From the NCBI GenBank assembly GCA_949775045.1, contig OX459108.1:62001-126000 (forward strand): DNA of 64,000 bases. The letters are read 5' to 3'. The position numbers and the translations under genes are program-made. Each line of letters opens with the position of its first letter. Position 1 is the stretch's first letter. This document shows positions 1 through 12,176 of this stretch, one piece after another. Below the pieces are notes generated by a model that saw only the letters and a list, made by a program, of their open reading frames with translations, searched no databases and was not told where the DNA came from. The DNA comes from Metridium senile (taxonomy: Eukaryota > Cnidaria > Anthozoa > Actiniaria > Metridiidae).

Positions 1-340
1 ATCCCGTCTCTACACACAAAGGGTTTTGCTCACGGAGCACGATAATGGGTCATTCATTTTTTCCCTCCTATGTACCAACAAATTCGTGCAAAAAATGTTG
101 TTGAGAGAGCAGGTTTGCTGGTCAAATATCAAATAGCATAGATTAGGGTTAGAGGCAAAATTCTGCTACCGCAACAACATTTTTATGCATGAAATGTAGG
201 TACAGATGAGTGAGCATTCCTGAACAGTAGCAAAAGACCAAATGTACATTTTCCAAGTGAAAGTGATATACATGGTGTTTTAATTGTATCCCTCCAGAGC
301 TATATGGGGTTATGCTTTAAATCTTAAGTACTTGTTGACT
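1..340. other. Unassigned intron or downstream DNA of the WD-repeat gene
   Basis: No open frame with splice signals was found on either strand. The next exon of the minus-strand WD-repeat gene must lie here or beyond the left edge, but I could not identify it. Confidence 0.3.
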
Positions 341-880
341 GAGTGGGAGGGCCGTACGGGTAAATATTTAGCACGCGTTTATGACGTTTCGAGTAGCTGG
401 TCCGTACGTGTTTTTATTATATGGCTACGATAGTAAGCATGCTCTGATTGGCTGAACGGTACAATTTTCGTATTTTTTTTCCAGACCGGGAAATTAAAAA
501 CAACGTAGAGTATTGCAATAAATATTTTGTTAAAGTTTAGCCTTTTCATACCTGCGAAGTGCTTTTTAGCCAGTTTAGTGTATGTTTAATGTATCTTTAT
601 TCATTCAATAATGAGAGATTCGACGATAAAATATTTTCGATTTCGTATATCGCTCAGAAAAAAAGCTATATAATAAACGATTTATTAACCTCGCTTGTTG
701 GGTCTGTCTGGAAAAAAATATCAGACCACGCTTCGCTCGGTCCGTACTGTCAATACCTCGGTCTGATATCTTCCCGTACAGACCTCACGCTCGGTTAACA
801 ATCCTTTAGACTAGTACGGACCAGGTGAAAAAAGCTGTACGGACCCCATCACGTGAGGGTTTTCTTAAGAGCGCGCGCCG
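340..880. repeat. Probable dispersed repeat with GGTCCGTAC motifs
   Basis: The block contains several copies of GGTCCGTAC-like words in both orientations (near 400, 740, 775, 815 and 835). It is more GC-rich at its right end than its surroundings. A 79-codon open frame at 559-798 lies inside, but nothing suggests that it is a gene. The block looks like a repeat inserted in the 3' part of the WD-repeat gene. I could not define its termini. Confidence 0.35.
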
Positions 881-968
881 GGCAAAATACGGGTCATATG
901 ATAGTATTAAGTGAGCAATAGGTTTATCTATTGGAAATGAAAGGCGTATGGATAAGAATGGTTCTTAC

Positions 969-3900
969 GTTCTCATCTGTGATTTAGTTTTTTCAACCCA
1001 TCCAAGTATCATGGAGTTTTTGTAGTTGGTCGCACAAGAAATAAAACAATCTAAATGTGCTGAATACATCACTGAAAATAGAACATGTGCATGGCAATCA
1101 AAGAAAGGTTCGTAAAGGATAGAAAATACAAGAAATGCAAACAATGAATGGAAGAAGAAAAGATGGAAATGAGAGACGAAAAATAGAAAAAATAGAGTAA
1201 ATACTCACAATAAAAAGATAGGAAAAGACATTTTCACAAAATTAACATATTATTTTATATAAAAAAAAAGGAAATGTAAGAGAAGCGTAAATGTAAGAGG
1301 GAGAGAGCAAATGCAGATCAAAGAGAGAAAAGGGAAGGAAGGAAGGAGGGAGGAAGGGAGGGAGTGGCAGTGGGAAAGGAGTTGAAAAAGAAGTATTGAG
1401 AGAGTGAGAATGAAGAAGTAAGGGTGGCAAAGTGGAAAGGAGAAGGTATGCAGAGAAAGCAAGATGATTTTATTTTTAAAAAGGGGAATAAAGTAAAACA
1501 AGAAATGCAGGGTGACTGCAAAAAACTTGCACCAATTATTGTGGGCCTAGAGAAAGAAGGGAGAAAATGAGACAGGAAAAAAGTACAGAAAGAAGCAGAG
1601 AATACAAACATAATACATTTAGACTATTTGATACCTTGTCTGGTCCATTCTGTGTGCCCATGATGTCTTACTATTCTAGCATTTCTATACTGGCCATGAG
1701 CAACGTCATTGATATTAACACTCAAACAGATATCTAGTAAAAAGAAAACAATAGCTCGGTAAGAAACAAAGAAAAACATTGACTAAATTATCTTGATCAG
1801 ACAATGCAATATGTGCTGAGTTTGTTTGTGAAGGAGATAAACTAAACAAAGTTAATTGGCATGATATAATGGCTACATGAATGAATTGTAACTATGCCAA
1901 AGACATAGCCGGTGTTTAATCAGCACAATAAACTATACCTACAAAGCCTGCCAAGGCTAGGGTACAAAATTCAATGGTCAGTATTTAATACATAATGATG
2001 ATGATAATCAGAACTAGAAGTATAGTTTATGTATTACCTTGTTTGCTGCCTGCAGGCTGTGCAGGTCTATCAAATAGTGCAATATTGACAGCAGAAAACA
2101 AAAGTGCAATAACTTGACCAGACACATCTCCATAGACAAGAATAGCTTCATTAGGCTTGTCAGGGTTGTTCCTGCAAAAATATAACATTTGTATATTAGT
2201 AAATTGCATAATCTTGATCATAAGTACAAGCATGTATAATTAATAATTAATAGGTACAAGTGATTTGATTTGAGTGATTCAGATGTATTCAAGTTCTTAC
2301 CAGTAATCTAAGCACAGTGGAGTATCATCAAGGTTTTTGATTCTAAATTGACAGTTGAATTCTGACTTGGAGCTGAGATCATAAATAGCTGGAAATAGAA
2401 CATATTGCTTTATTAATTAAGTGTTATTAATATGTAAAAGTATTAACAAATGAAAACTAATAAATCATACAGTCAAACAAAAAGACCTCAGATGGACCAC
2501 GACAGAATATGATTCAGACAAATGAGCAAGCAAAACGTACAAACAAACAGGCAGACAATTAAACATGTCAAACAACAGTCATGCAAAGTAACAAACTAAT
2601 ATTAAACAAATTAACAACCAGATGCTAGTATCAATGAATGGACATTTATCACACAGTCTGTGGCCATGTTTATTAACATAAAACCTTTGTTTGGAATGTT
2701 CTGAAACACTTGACAGGTGAGGGAAACCAAGGGATTTAAAACCTAATTGTTTAAACCAAGTATGGTGCCCTCAGGCAAAGTGGTTATCGGATGAATATTT
2801 AGGAGGCTCGTGGCTAGCCTAGGTAAATATTTGCCTGATAACCACTTCGCCTTCGGCAAAAAAATTGTTACACTGTAAATATAATAAGATGGCCACTTTG
2901 GAAAGTCCCGAGGGTGACCGCTTCATAGAGGTACCACTGTACATTAATAAAAATTTAAAAAAATGGCTTATTTCTCTGCAGTATAATTGTATTATGTTGT
3001 AACATACCTATTTCTTTACTTGTCAAAGACAGGGCCAACTTATAGATATTCTGCATTGGTATAAAGTCAGTTACCCATAAGTCTCTTTGTTTGACTTCAT
3101 CTTGATCTGTTTGTACCTGCATTGTTCTTATTGACTTCATACTCAATGACCACATGCATACCACCCCTTCCTGGAAAATATATTAGTCAAAATTGAGTCA
3201 AACTACTTGATGCTGGCGACACAACCGTGGTGGTGGCTTACAAACTACTTGATACTGGCGACACAATATAGTAATGGTGGCTTTCTTTGTAATTGAGTCT
3301 TACAAACTACTTGATGCTGGGGACACAACCATGGTGGCTTCTTTTGTGACGGTTTTATTGACCGTGCATGAGGAGACTCTTACAGAGAGATGCCTGTGCA
3401 GGAGGCGACTCCCAGTATTTGGTTTTATTGCTCTCACTTCACTTAATTACTTGACTTATTAATAATAGAAAAATGTGGAAACACCAATTGACATATGATA
3501 CATAATTGTTCAAAGGTTTCATCTTAGGTAGTATATTAACATGTGACGTAATATGAAATTTTTGAAAACAAACAACCTTAGATATTACCAAGAAATTTAG
3601 ATTTATATCCATGGGCAGTTAAATAATGAGAAATGTGACAAAAGTAAAGATACTGACAGCCACCTTTCTTGTTTCTCAATCATGGAATTTTAATTTTTGA
3701 TCAATGAAATTGATATTATTTTATTTACCTTGCTGACTGACAGATATCTAGAAGGGTGATTCAGTGGACATATTCTTCTGATAATCTCCTTGTGTGGACT
3801 TGCAATGTTGCGCAGCTCTCTCCATTGAGGGACCTACATGTACATGAATCAATTAGCTTAATTAGTCGTATGACAATCAAGTGGCAATCTTGCACAATCT

Positions 3901-6897
3901 CATGAACAAATATTTTTAAACATTTCAACAGCTTGTCACGAAATTACGTCTAGACATTTTTGGCAGCTTTCAATCTAGCAGCAGCCAAAAAACGTGTTCC
4001 ACAACTAGCAGTTGGAACGTCTGTCCGCAGAATGCTAGTACTGCAGTAAATTTGATTTTACAGGTTTGTTTTACAAAATATTTGAATTTGGATTATTTTG
4101 GTACACAGACTTATTAAAGTACATAATATGTAGATAATAATTGATTGGCATAACAAGTGATTCCAATGTCTCTAAGCTGGGCTATATATATACTAGATGG
4201 AAACTAGTGAGTAAAGGCTGCGTCAGTGTTTGATATAAATGATAGGTAATATAATGAAATTTGTAACGCCGTAAAAAATGTTGACTTAACTTTACTGACG
4301 TTTTGAGCTTTAGCCCTTCGTCGGAGTTAAAAAGGGCTAAAGCTTGAAACGTCAGTAAAGTAATAAGTCAACATTTTTTTACGGTATATATACTAGACGT
4401 ACAAACATGTTACAAAATTCAAGAAGACTTTAAAATTCATTTTAAAATACAGTACATGTTTACCTGGGTGGTTTTCATTCTATCATCTTTTTCATAGTAT
4501 TCAAGCAGCATATGCGAAGAAAACTTGTCCCAGTCAACAAAACCCTCCTTGGCAACATCAATCTTGTTAAAGAGTTCCTCGTATTCCTCACGTATGCCCT
4601 TGTTGAGTACAATGGACAGGATTTCACAGAACTGGTCAACATCAAGGCTTAAATCCCGCTCTTGGCCTGATTGGTGGATCTAAAATAATAAATAAATATA
4701 TGAATGGATGGATGAACAAATGAATGAATGCATAGACAAATGGTTGGATGGATGAAAAATGCAGGGGCGGATTCATACATTTGTCAGGGGGTGTCCCAAT
4801 TGCAAATGAAAGGCTCTTAAGGTGTTAGGTGTGCGGCCTATGAATTTCTTAATAAATTGGGGTAATTGCAGCGTTAGGGGGTGTCTGGTGCCACTAGGAA
4901 CACCTCCCTAGATTTGCCCCTTTTCATGAATGAACACATGAATTAATGGATTATTTATTTAAAAATGCATAAAATACTTAAACTAAATCATATCATTAAT
5001 CTATTAATGGATTGCTTAATGAAATAATAAATGGGTAAGAAAAATAATGGATGGATGGACATAAATAAAAAATGACATATAATAAATAAATGATAAAATA
5101 GGATTTTATGATAAAATCATCAATGATAAAATGATGGCAATTTCAATACTTTGTGTACATTGATAACTGCATGTGTACGGTATAAACTTACGGTGAATGC
5201 ATCTTGTATGGACTTCAGGTCATGCATTGTCAATCGGTTGACAAGTTTGACACCAAATGTCATTACTTTGGGATCATTTTTCCTGTCAAAACAAAACAGC
5301 CATTACTTATTGAGACATTCTACTATATAGTCACAATACAAGACCTACATATCAAAGGTGTAAATTATATCGTAAATTATATATATTTTGCATGCAAGCT
5401 CTCCTATATTAGTCCATTCATAAAGGTCGCAATAATTCAGGGATTCTGGCATTATGCGGAGGAAAAATCAAAATTATGCGGAATTTTTTCGGAAGATTAT
5501 GCGGAAGAAACGATAAATTATGCGGAAAATTATGCGGGATGACGTAATCGCTTAAAACTTAAAATAAAACTAATTCAATTACTTTAGCTCTCCTATTTCG
5601 GTTTTTTATTACACATAAATGTCATATCATTCGTTTTTTATCAATAATTCAAACTAATAACAACACTATAATCAAAAGAACTAACGATTTCCGTTAATTA
5701 AACGTTCCGCCATCTTGCAAAACCGCCATCTTGGAAAACCGCCAAACTGTATGGGGCCTGGGCCGAGATACAGGAAGCCCAATACTATAGAAATAAAAAC
5801 AAAATGGCGTCGCTTCGACGGCTGGTTTGTAAGCCGGGAAAATGAACAATTTGTACTTCGTACGACTGTAACAAAACGGCAAAAAACTATTCAAGCAAGC
5901 AAGGGAGATAACTAATATATATCTATTGTTTTATCTATTTAATTTGTTTCATTGGTGCATTTTTGGTGCTTTTATCTATTTTTTTGGCAAATTATGCGGG
6001 ATTATGCGGAAAGTAGTCAATTATGCGGGTCCGCACCTCCGCATAATGCCAGAATCCCTGTAATTGTATACAAAAAGTTAGTTCATGTTATATATACGTA
6101 CGTGAAACAAAAATAACATTTTAGATGTTAGAATGAGATTCTTTATAATGATATAAGATTGGTTGAGGTTTTATGATAAATATTAAATAGAACGTTTGTT
6201 CTGAAAGACAATACGACACCTTGGATAATAAATTGTGCGTTCGAATTCTATTTCGAAATTAGAATGAATATATATATAGTTCATTACTCAACTAAATTGA
6301 CATTAGTTACATGTAAAATAGAAAAGAAAGGGAATTCATATTTTAATACAATGGAGCTCATTTTCTGAAAGCATATATATAATTGTTTGGAGTGACGATC
6401 GACCGATGAGAATTTTAATAGTTGTATAGAACTTTAGAACAACAATTGTTAACTAGTAAATAAATGAATAAAAATATCAAGATAATATTCATCGTATATT
6501 CTTGAATATATTTTTTAGTTTTTAATGACATTGAGGCACCATAATATAAAACAAAATATGTATAGAAATAGAAATGCATTCATGATCAACTTAGTTAGTT
6601 ACGTACGAGTTCATACAGAATAAATCGACATTATATAAATCCCTGTTAAAACTATAGCTTTCATGACCTTAAAACGAATTGCATGACAAAAGAAGTGCCT
6701 TTATCTTTACAAGTACTCGTTAGAAAGGCTTAGCCTTAAAATATAGATACAATTAAATAATGGTATTAAAATGAAGTTGACGACGGCACTTTCGAGTAAT
6801 CTCTCGCGATAACAACTCACCTTTCAGCTGCCTCTTCTCCCTTATCTGAAATATGAACTGACTTCGTAGAGTGAACGGTATTAGCAGACTTCGACAT
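969..6897 (-). CDS. EF-hand and WD-repeat protein, WDR49/WDR64/WDY family (5' part, nine exons)
   Basis: Nine exons on the minus strand join in frame with AG/GT borders: 6897-6821, 5282-5192, 4679-4464, 3833-3729, 3170-3008, 2388-2301, 2171-2038, 1733-1635 and 1071-969. The ATG at 6897 opens a serine/threonine-rich start. Exons 2-3 encode an EF-hand-like helical region ending in DWDKFSSHMLLEYYEKDD. Exon 4 has PQWRELRNIASPHKEIIR. Exon 5 has the first WD blade (YLSVSKEGVVCMWS, then DLWVTDFIPM). Exons 6-7 have IYDLSSK, PLCLDYW and YGDVSGQV. Exon 8 has HHGHTEWTRQ and exon 9 has CFISCATNYKNSMILGW. This order is typical of the WDR49/WDR64/WDY family, which is linked to cilia and sperm by established knowledge of relatives. 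About 356 residues are seen. Exon 9 ends in phase 2 at a GTAAG donor, so the protein continues beyond the window. All introns start GT and several hold mobile elements. Confidence in the family is high; the exact orthologue is unknown. Confidence 0.88.
1130..1610. repeat. Purine-rich low-complexity intron DNA
   Basis: The plus strand is dominated by A and G, with runs of GGAAGG and GAGAGA. The pyrimidine-rich opposite strand gives long but meaningless open frames. It lies in the intron between exons 8 and 9 of the WD-repeat gene. Confidence 0.7.
2766..2860. repeat. Short palindromic element
   Basis: AGTGGTTATC followed by AAATATTT-type sequence on the left is mirrored by AAATATTTGCCTGATAACCACT on the right, about 35 bp away. 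It forms an imperfect hairpin inside the intron between exons 5 and 6 of the WD-repeat gene and resembles a tiny MITE. Confidence 0.55.
3205..3350. repeat. Three-copy tandem repeat around CAAACTACTTGATGCTGG
   Basis: The phrase CAAACTACTTGATGCTGG followed by CGACACAA and a TGGTGGCT tail occurs three times with spacings of roughly 40-70 bp. It sits in the intron between exons 4 and 5, just before exon 5 on the minus strand. Confidence 0.6.
4269..4384. repeat. Hairpin MITE, 116 bp
   Basis: The two halves are near-perfect reverse complements. The left half reads CCGTAAAAAATGTTGACTTA and continues through TTTACTGACG and AGCCCTTCGTC. The right half mirrors it and ends in ACATTTTTTTACGG. A central GACGAAGGGCTAA-like core is a very common dispersed motif in marine invertebrate genomes. 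It lies in the intron between exons 3 and 4. Confidence 0.75.
4762..4921. mobile_element. hAT-like MITE, about 160 bp
   Basis: The left end, CAGGGGCGGATTCA, matches the typical CAGGGGCGGATC-type terminus of hAT non-autonomous elements. The right end, TAGATTTGCCCC, is a diverged inverted copy. No coding capacity and no clear 8 bp target duplication were seen. It lies in the intron between exons 3 and 4. Confidence 0.55.
5438..6060. mobile_element. Non-autonomous DNA transposon with 24 bp perfect inverted termini
   Basis: It begins CAGGGATTCTGGCATTATGC and ends with the exact reverse complement. It is flanked on both sides by the direct repeat TAATT (5433-5437 and 6061-6065). Inside, the word ATTATGCGG recurs many times near both ends, so the sub-terminal regions are arrays of one short motif. 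The middle contains CCGCCATCTTG repeats and no credible gene. The CAGGG end resembles hAT or related superfamilies, but a 5 bp duplication is not the usual 8 bp. It lies in intron 1 of the WD-repeat gene. Confidence 0.8.
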
Positions 6898-7500
6898 CGT
6901 TGTTTATATTAATATCTTCCAGTTATAGCCGTTGTTTTCCATCATATTCAGGACCGCCATTATACCAAAGAACAAAGTTATCGTTTTGTGGTCAAACAAG
7001 AAACCATGGTAGCAATACTAGTCCTTCTCGGATAAGAGTTACACAGGGAGCCCAAAACTGAAAGTCATCGTGTTGTGGTCAATGTTTTTCATAATATCGC
7101 CTAAAGTTACGGCGATTTTATGACCCAGAGTTTATTACACGTTTTTTAAAGAAATATTTATATTTATATCTACCACACAACAATTTGTTATGATCATAAA
7201 TGCTATGAATAAATGAACGCCACGAACACAAACAACAACTCCTCCAGCCTTTTTAGCCTTTTTTCCAACAAAAACAAGCCAAATTGTAAGTAATTTCACC
7301 TCTACACACTTACCATCCTTCTCACTTCATTTTCTACCGTTTTTTTGCTACCAATTAACCCTCTTTAACCTAAACTATAGCGGTAAGGCTTATGACCTCG
7401 CCGGCCGATTGTGATGCGGGCTAGGCTTTTGACGTCAAAAGCATTGGAACGCATTATTCTTACACAGAATTCTATCATATGTCCTAGCCCCTGAGGATTT
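6898..7500. promoter_or_regulatory. Upstream region of the WD-repeat gene
   Basis: This intergenic stretch lies upstream of the minus-strand ATG. I see no clear TATA box. A CACAGGGAGCCC word at 7042-7053 matches the terminus of the element at 9543-10889, so a fragment or solo end of that family is present. The rest is unassigned. Confidence 0.3.
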
Positions 7501-8385
7501 ACTTATGATGGCACAATCGACCTACCCTCCTTCCACCTATTTTCTGGCCGTTCCCCTCCTTCCCTCGAGGTCATTTTGCTTACTTCTACCACTTGAGCTC
7601 ATTGGTACCGCGCGCCGAATTTTATATTTCCACACACAGCCCCTCTCTAACAGCTACTTTTCCCTTCCACAATCATCACCACTACCCTTCTCCGTTTTTC
7701 CTTTACATACCTTTTTTCGTTTTAGCTGTAAAACACTAGAGACTCATACATAACGAAACAATCATCATATTACACGCACTTTTACCATTGTTCTTTATAT
7801 CAATTTGTACGTCTTTTCTTATGTCTGTCCGTTTTTTATCTTTCTTTTTATGCCTTTTATTTGTACTTTTGTCCCTTTGTCCTCCTTTGTTTTTGTTTCT
7901 TTTCTTGTCGGTTCATTATTTGTTCATACCTGTCCTCCATTTTGTCCTTTGATCCTCTATTTTACTGTTGTCCGCTAATTTTTGTTTCATGCTGTATGCC
8001 TGCTTCATTTACATTTTTACCTTTTTGTTCATTTGTTCATTTATTAGTATTTTACCCATCTGCCTATACACTTATTTGTCTTTTCTATAACCCTTGGCTT
8101 ATCCCGAAAATCACATACACCACAACAACACCACACACCCCTTTAAACACCCCGCCTTCTATCCGATTTTCTTTTTTTTTCCTCTACTCAGTCGACCTTT
8201 CCTTACACATTCTATTTTACATCTTCATTCTCTTTCACTAATAAGCCCTGTTGCTCACACCACACTTTTTATTTTCATCACTTTTTCCTTTCTCTTCTAC
8301 TCACTCGTTCGCCTCTCAGTCAATGAAATATTACATATACTTTCACAAAAAATGATAACGATAATCGTTATATCGTTGTTATTCA
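7500..8385. repeat. Pyrimidine-rich stretch
   Basis: The plus strand is strongly biased to C and T. It produces overlapping leucine-, phenylalanine- and serine-rich open frames (7505-7753, 7861-8241) with no splice logic or recognisable domain. No gene is called. Confidence 0.55.
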
Positions 8386-8386
8386 T

Positions 8387-8762
8387 CATTACGACCATCG
8401 TCATCATCGTCACCACTGTCATCATTACGACCATCATCATCATCGTCACCACTGTCATCATTACGACCATCATCATCATCGTCACCACTGTCATGATTAT
8501 GACCATCATCATCATCGTCACCACTGTCATGATTATGACCATCATCATAATCGTCACCACTGTCATGATTATGACCATCATCATCATCGTCACCACTGTC
8601 ATGATTATGACCATCATCATCATCATCACCACTGTCATTATTACGACCATCATCATAATCGTCACCACTGTCATGATTATGACCATCATCATCATCGTCA
8701 CCACTGTCATCATTACGACCATCCTCATAATCGTCACCACTGTCATCATTACGACCATCATC
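8387..8762. repeat. 36 bp minisatellite, about 10 copies
   Basis: Units of the form CATTACGACCATCATCATCA plus TCGTCACCACTGTCAT repeat every 36 bp with a few substitutions. Because 36 is a multiple of three, both strands stay open for more than 180 codons (Thr/Ile/Val on plus, Met/Val/Thr on minus). That openness is a side effect of the period, not evidence of coding. Confidence 0.9.
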
Positions 8763-9023
8763 GACTGCTTGATCAACGAAATGCTGTTTATAAGAAACAA
8801 AGGACCTAGTCTAAACACACAATCAGACTCCTTACGTGCCAAAGTATTTGTTTAATAAGTGCATGTCACGCGTATTGATCCCAAGAGGATAACTTTCATC
8901 TCAATGTAATATTCAAATTTATTGAATAAAACCCTACTTGAAAATGATGTCAGCGACATCGAAACGTCGTGAAATAAGCGTTCTGTCTTATATTATAAAA
9001 ATTTGTCCAAAAGCCACTCTTTT

Positions 9024-9070
9024 GATTATTATCATTATTATTATTATCATCATCATCATCATCATCATCA

Positions 9071-9164
<94 letters not shown>
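9024..9164. repeat. (ATT)n microsatellite with a (CAT)n block
   Basis: About 140 bp of near-perfect ATT repeat with an inner ATC/CAT block near 9048-9074. Poly-Ile, poly-Tyr and poly-Asn frames arise from it and are not genes. Confidence 0.95.
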
Positions 9165-9542
9165 CATGTAATTGCATTTCATTGTTCATCTTTAATCAGG
9201 TCATTGCATGACAGGAAAAGACTGCGATGCATGTTTATAACCAGAAAATAAATAGAGTATACACTATTATCATATGACAAGTATTTAGCTCGGCGCGCTC
9301 TCTCGGATAGTGTAATTAATAAATAGAGTATACACTATTAGAGTGGTTTTCATTAACCCGTGAAACAAAGTGCAATAGGGAAAGAGTAATAAAGTAAATT
9401 AATGTGTAATAGTGCTATTGAACAAATGATTATAAAACACAAAGTTAAAGTTAAAGTGTAATAATAATGTATATTGCCCTTGAATACCAATGACCTAATC
9501 CCTATATTATCCTTGTCATTTCCGTTCTTTTTCAACTTTATC

Positions 9543-10889
9543 ACAGGGAGCCCGGCTTTTGGTTGCTTTTACGTAAGATAACTAATCGCGTAGCTTTTTT
9601 GGGATTCCTGTGGTGCCTAGGAGATTAGCGCTACGCATATCGTGACCTTTGTAAACAGTTTACGTAATCTATGAAATCCGACTGTTTTAAGAGAGTGCGT
9701 TACTAAATTCATTACCACCGGATCTGATTGACTGGAAGCAATGAGGTGATACCCTCATGAAATTTAGCCGTGTGTTCAAAATAAATATTTATTATAGGAA
9801 GCTATGCGCTGCTAGAATAGGATTTGTTTCTACTAATAGTAAAAAGGGAGGATGGTTTTTACTATATGTAAAAGAATATAGTACTCAGTATAAGTTTATA
9901 CGGATGAATTTGTGTGTAACCCGTCACATTTATTAGCTGGCTTTAGCGGTTATTGCAATATTGCACCTACTAAGCGGTCTTTTACCAAAAAAATGCGATT
10001 AATATTCAGTATGTAAGCCACATAACAATACGTTTGTGGATGTAAATCAGTAAAGGAGAGTCTTACAGATTTGTTTTTGATGATTTTATTTCCCACGAGT
10101 ATGTGTAACCATTTAGCGTTAATTTCTGATATTAGTAAAATTTGTTAAAAATAATGTGTTAAAACTGGTTTATCAGTTGTCAAATTTCGATGGAACATGA
10201 ACTATACTTTATCTTCGACAACTTAGTGCAAATTTGATGCTGATCGACCTTGATGATCGGGAACAGTGTAAAATTCATTTTTTTTGTTTACAGATTCGAC
10301 ACGTCAAAAAAATGAATTCAATTTTTGTCAACATTTCGTATTTCGTGTATTTTCTCTAGTTACAAAGCCTTGATTTCTATAATACTTCAGGATGTATTTG
10401 TCGTGTACTTGTTTGACATATTTCGACCATAAAAGTCAGGCTAGCTCTTAACGTAATTTTATAATTATAGAAGAAACTTTGTTGAGTTATTTTCGACAAG
10501 CGCATACTCATTTGCATATGTTAAAGCTTGGTGCAAAAAAATATTTTTGTTATTGCAGAGAGATCATGCGATGTGTTAATTTAATAATTATTTCACATGT
10601 ATTTCATGTTTAGAATGAATTTCGCATCAATATCTATCATTTTATTACATAAAAGTACACATTTCAAATTGTCAGGAAAATCGTGCTTGTGACGCTATTG
10701 GGTATCACCTCATTGCTTCCAGTCAATTACATGCCAACGACTGTCCCACTTATAGAGGTCTGATTTCATAGATTACCAGAACAAGGGTCACGATATGTAG
10801 CGCTAATCTCCTAGGCACCACAGGAATCCCAAAAAGCTACGCGATCTTTTATCTTACGTAAAAGCAACCTAAAGCCGGGCTCCCTGTGA
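9543..10889. mobile_element. Non-autonomous DNA transposon with long inverted termini
   Basis: It starts CACAGGGAGCCCGGCTTTTG and ends with the mirrored GCCGGGCTCCCTGTG. The inverted similarity extends about 200 bp inward, through AGGAGATTAGCGCTACG and GACTGGAAGCAATGAGGTGA. The flanks share ACTTTAT, consistent with a 7 bp target duplication. The interior is AT-rich and non-coding. Further CACAGGGAGCCC ends occur at 7042 and 51911. Confidence 0.75.
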
Positions 10890-10954
10890 CTTTATATGTA
10901 ACATTAAACTTAGAAATTTTCTAGTTGCGAACATTTAACGGATAAAAAATCATC

Positions 10955-11045
10955 GGATAGAGTGACCTTTTCGAGGATCGAACCCCGAACCCTTTGCTTA
11001 CAAATCCTGACCCTAACACTTTGTGCTAACTGTCCGATCGATGTC
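10955..11045 (-). repeat. tRNA-derived SINE head
   Basis: Read on the minus strand, GGACAGTTAGCAC resembles an A box. GGTTCGATCC about 40 bases later is a B box. The predicted acceptor stem does not pair well, so it is a SINE-like promoter rather than a functional tRNA gene. Confidence 0.5.
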
Positions 11046-11593
11046 AGTTGGTGAGAAGAAAACGTATTCATTAAACGTGTTCGTTAAAGTTCATTAGTAT
11101 TGTAGTGTACAACAAAACTAAAAGCCCATTGTTTGGATTGTATTCTCATGGGAAACTAAAAAAAACATCAGCTTGATGATGCCCTTTAGGACATGAAGTT
11201 GCGTGAAAACCTCTGTAAATCATGCAACAAGTCAGATAAATACCTCGAACGTCGGCAATAAGCCTATAAAGCCTTAGGGTTAGAGTTATACGGCTTATTG
11301 CCTCCGTTCCCGGTATTTATCTCTGACATAAAGCATATATTACGCTAAAGTGTGCTTCACGGGTTAATGAAAACCACTGTATCATATGACAAGCATTTAG
11401 CACTGGCGCTCTCTCGGATATTGTAAAACATTTACATTTTGTATACGCTATAATAAAACAATGATAAGCTAAACCTTCATGATTACTTGCACGTCTATTG
11501 CTTGATTACAAGTATTGTTTGGAATAGCTCGTGATTTTGAAGTGTACATTCCAGTAAGAAATAACAACTAAACCACGAAATCATGTTTCCATT

Positions 11594-11630
11594 GACCAAT
11601 AGTAAGCCGTGGGCGTTACCGGTATAAATA
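11594..11630 (+). promoter_or_regulatory. Core promoter: CCAAT box, GC-rich element and TATAAATA
   Basis: GACCAATAG near 11594, GGGCG near 11611 and TATAAATA at 11623-11630 are ordered and spaced like a eukaryotic polymerase II promoter. The start would fall near 11655. Confidence 0.55.
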
Positions 11631-12089
11631 CTGCCTCCATGGGCCATTGTGATCATTCACAAACAACCCCGAAGAGAAGTTGGACCTCAGAGGTGCATCG
11701 GTGAGGCGGCCGTTATTACACGTGGAAGCTCTATATCCAAACCGTCATGAAGAAGCTGCTTTTCTCCACAAGGATACTATAGTACGAAGCGGTATCAGGC
11801 GTTACGAGCCAGCGAATAAGGTAAATTAGTTCTCTACTTCGAGTTTCCTGTAGTAGTTTGCTATTCTGCCATAGGTTTTTATATTTAAAGTTTATATCCT
11901 TTCGCTAGTGCGGTGAAATTGTTCAAAACACTCGTGAGCTAGTAAACCAAAATTATGTTCTTGAATTATACAAGTATTAGAGTCTCTTTAATTGTGTAGA
12001 ACTCGTAAAGACTAGAAATTTTACAACTTTTATCTCTTCGGATGTAAGACTTTGTTGATAAAACTGGTTAAAACTCGTGGAACGATATA

Positions 12090-12176
12090 TTGGGTTGTAC
12101 GAGTGGCCAAGCAGATAAACTGACATTTCTCCTACCACTCAGTGCTGTAGTCCAGGTTCGAATCCCTGATCGGAAT
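12090..12176 (+). repeat. tRNA-like SINE head
   Basis: GAGTGGCCAAGCAGA resembles a class II tRNA A box. GGTTCGAATCCC at about 12153 is a good B box. Acceptor-stem pairing is poor, so a SINE promoter is more likely than a working tRNA. It lies in intron 1 of the putative long RNA. Confidence 0.5.

Larger units (their letters stand above)
9265..11428. mobile_element. Outer inverted-repeat element with flanking 46 bp direct repeats
   Basis: GAGTGGTTTTCATTAACCCG at 9341 is mirrored by CGGGTTAATGAAAACCACT ending near 11378. Outside these ends, a roughly 46 bp direct repeat starting ATCATATGACAAG occurs on both sides (about 9269-9314 and 11382-11428). A 101 bp short version of the same element is at 53453-53553. 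The element has no gene and has been split by the element at 9543-10889. Confidence 0.65.

Noticed and set aside
559..798. A 79-codon frame containing SDHASLGPY
   Set aside because: It appears to be part of a dispersed GGTCCGTAC-type repeat inside the WD-repeat gene and shows no domain or splice logic.
8387..8762. 36 bp direct repeats resembling a CRISPR array
   Set aside because: There are no spacers; the units are contiguous and diverge gradually, and the DNA is eukaryotic.
8094..8855. A 253-codon open frame overlapping a 181-codon frame on the other strand
   Set aside because: Both arise from a 36 bp minisatellite whose period is a multiple of three; the residues are only Thr/Ile/Val or Met/Val/Thr.
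8938..9251. Open frames rich in Ile, Asn or Tyr
   Set aside because: They are translations of an ATT microsatellite.
12090..12176. Possible functional tRNA gene
   Set aside because: The A and B boxes fit, but the acceptor and anticodon stems do not pair convincingly; a SINE head is the better reading.
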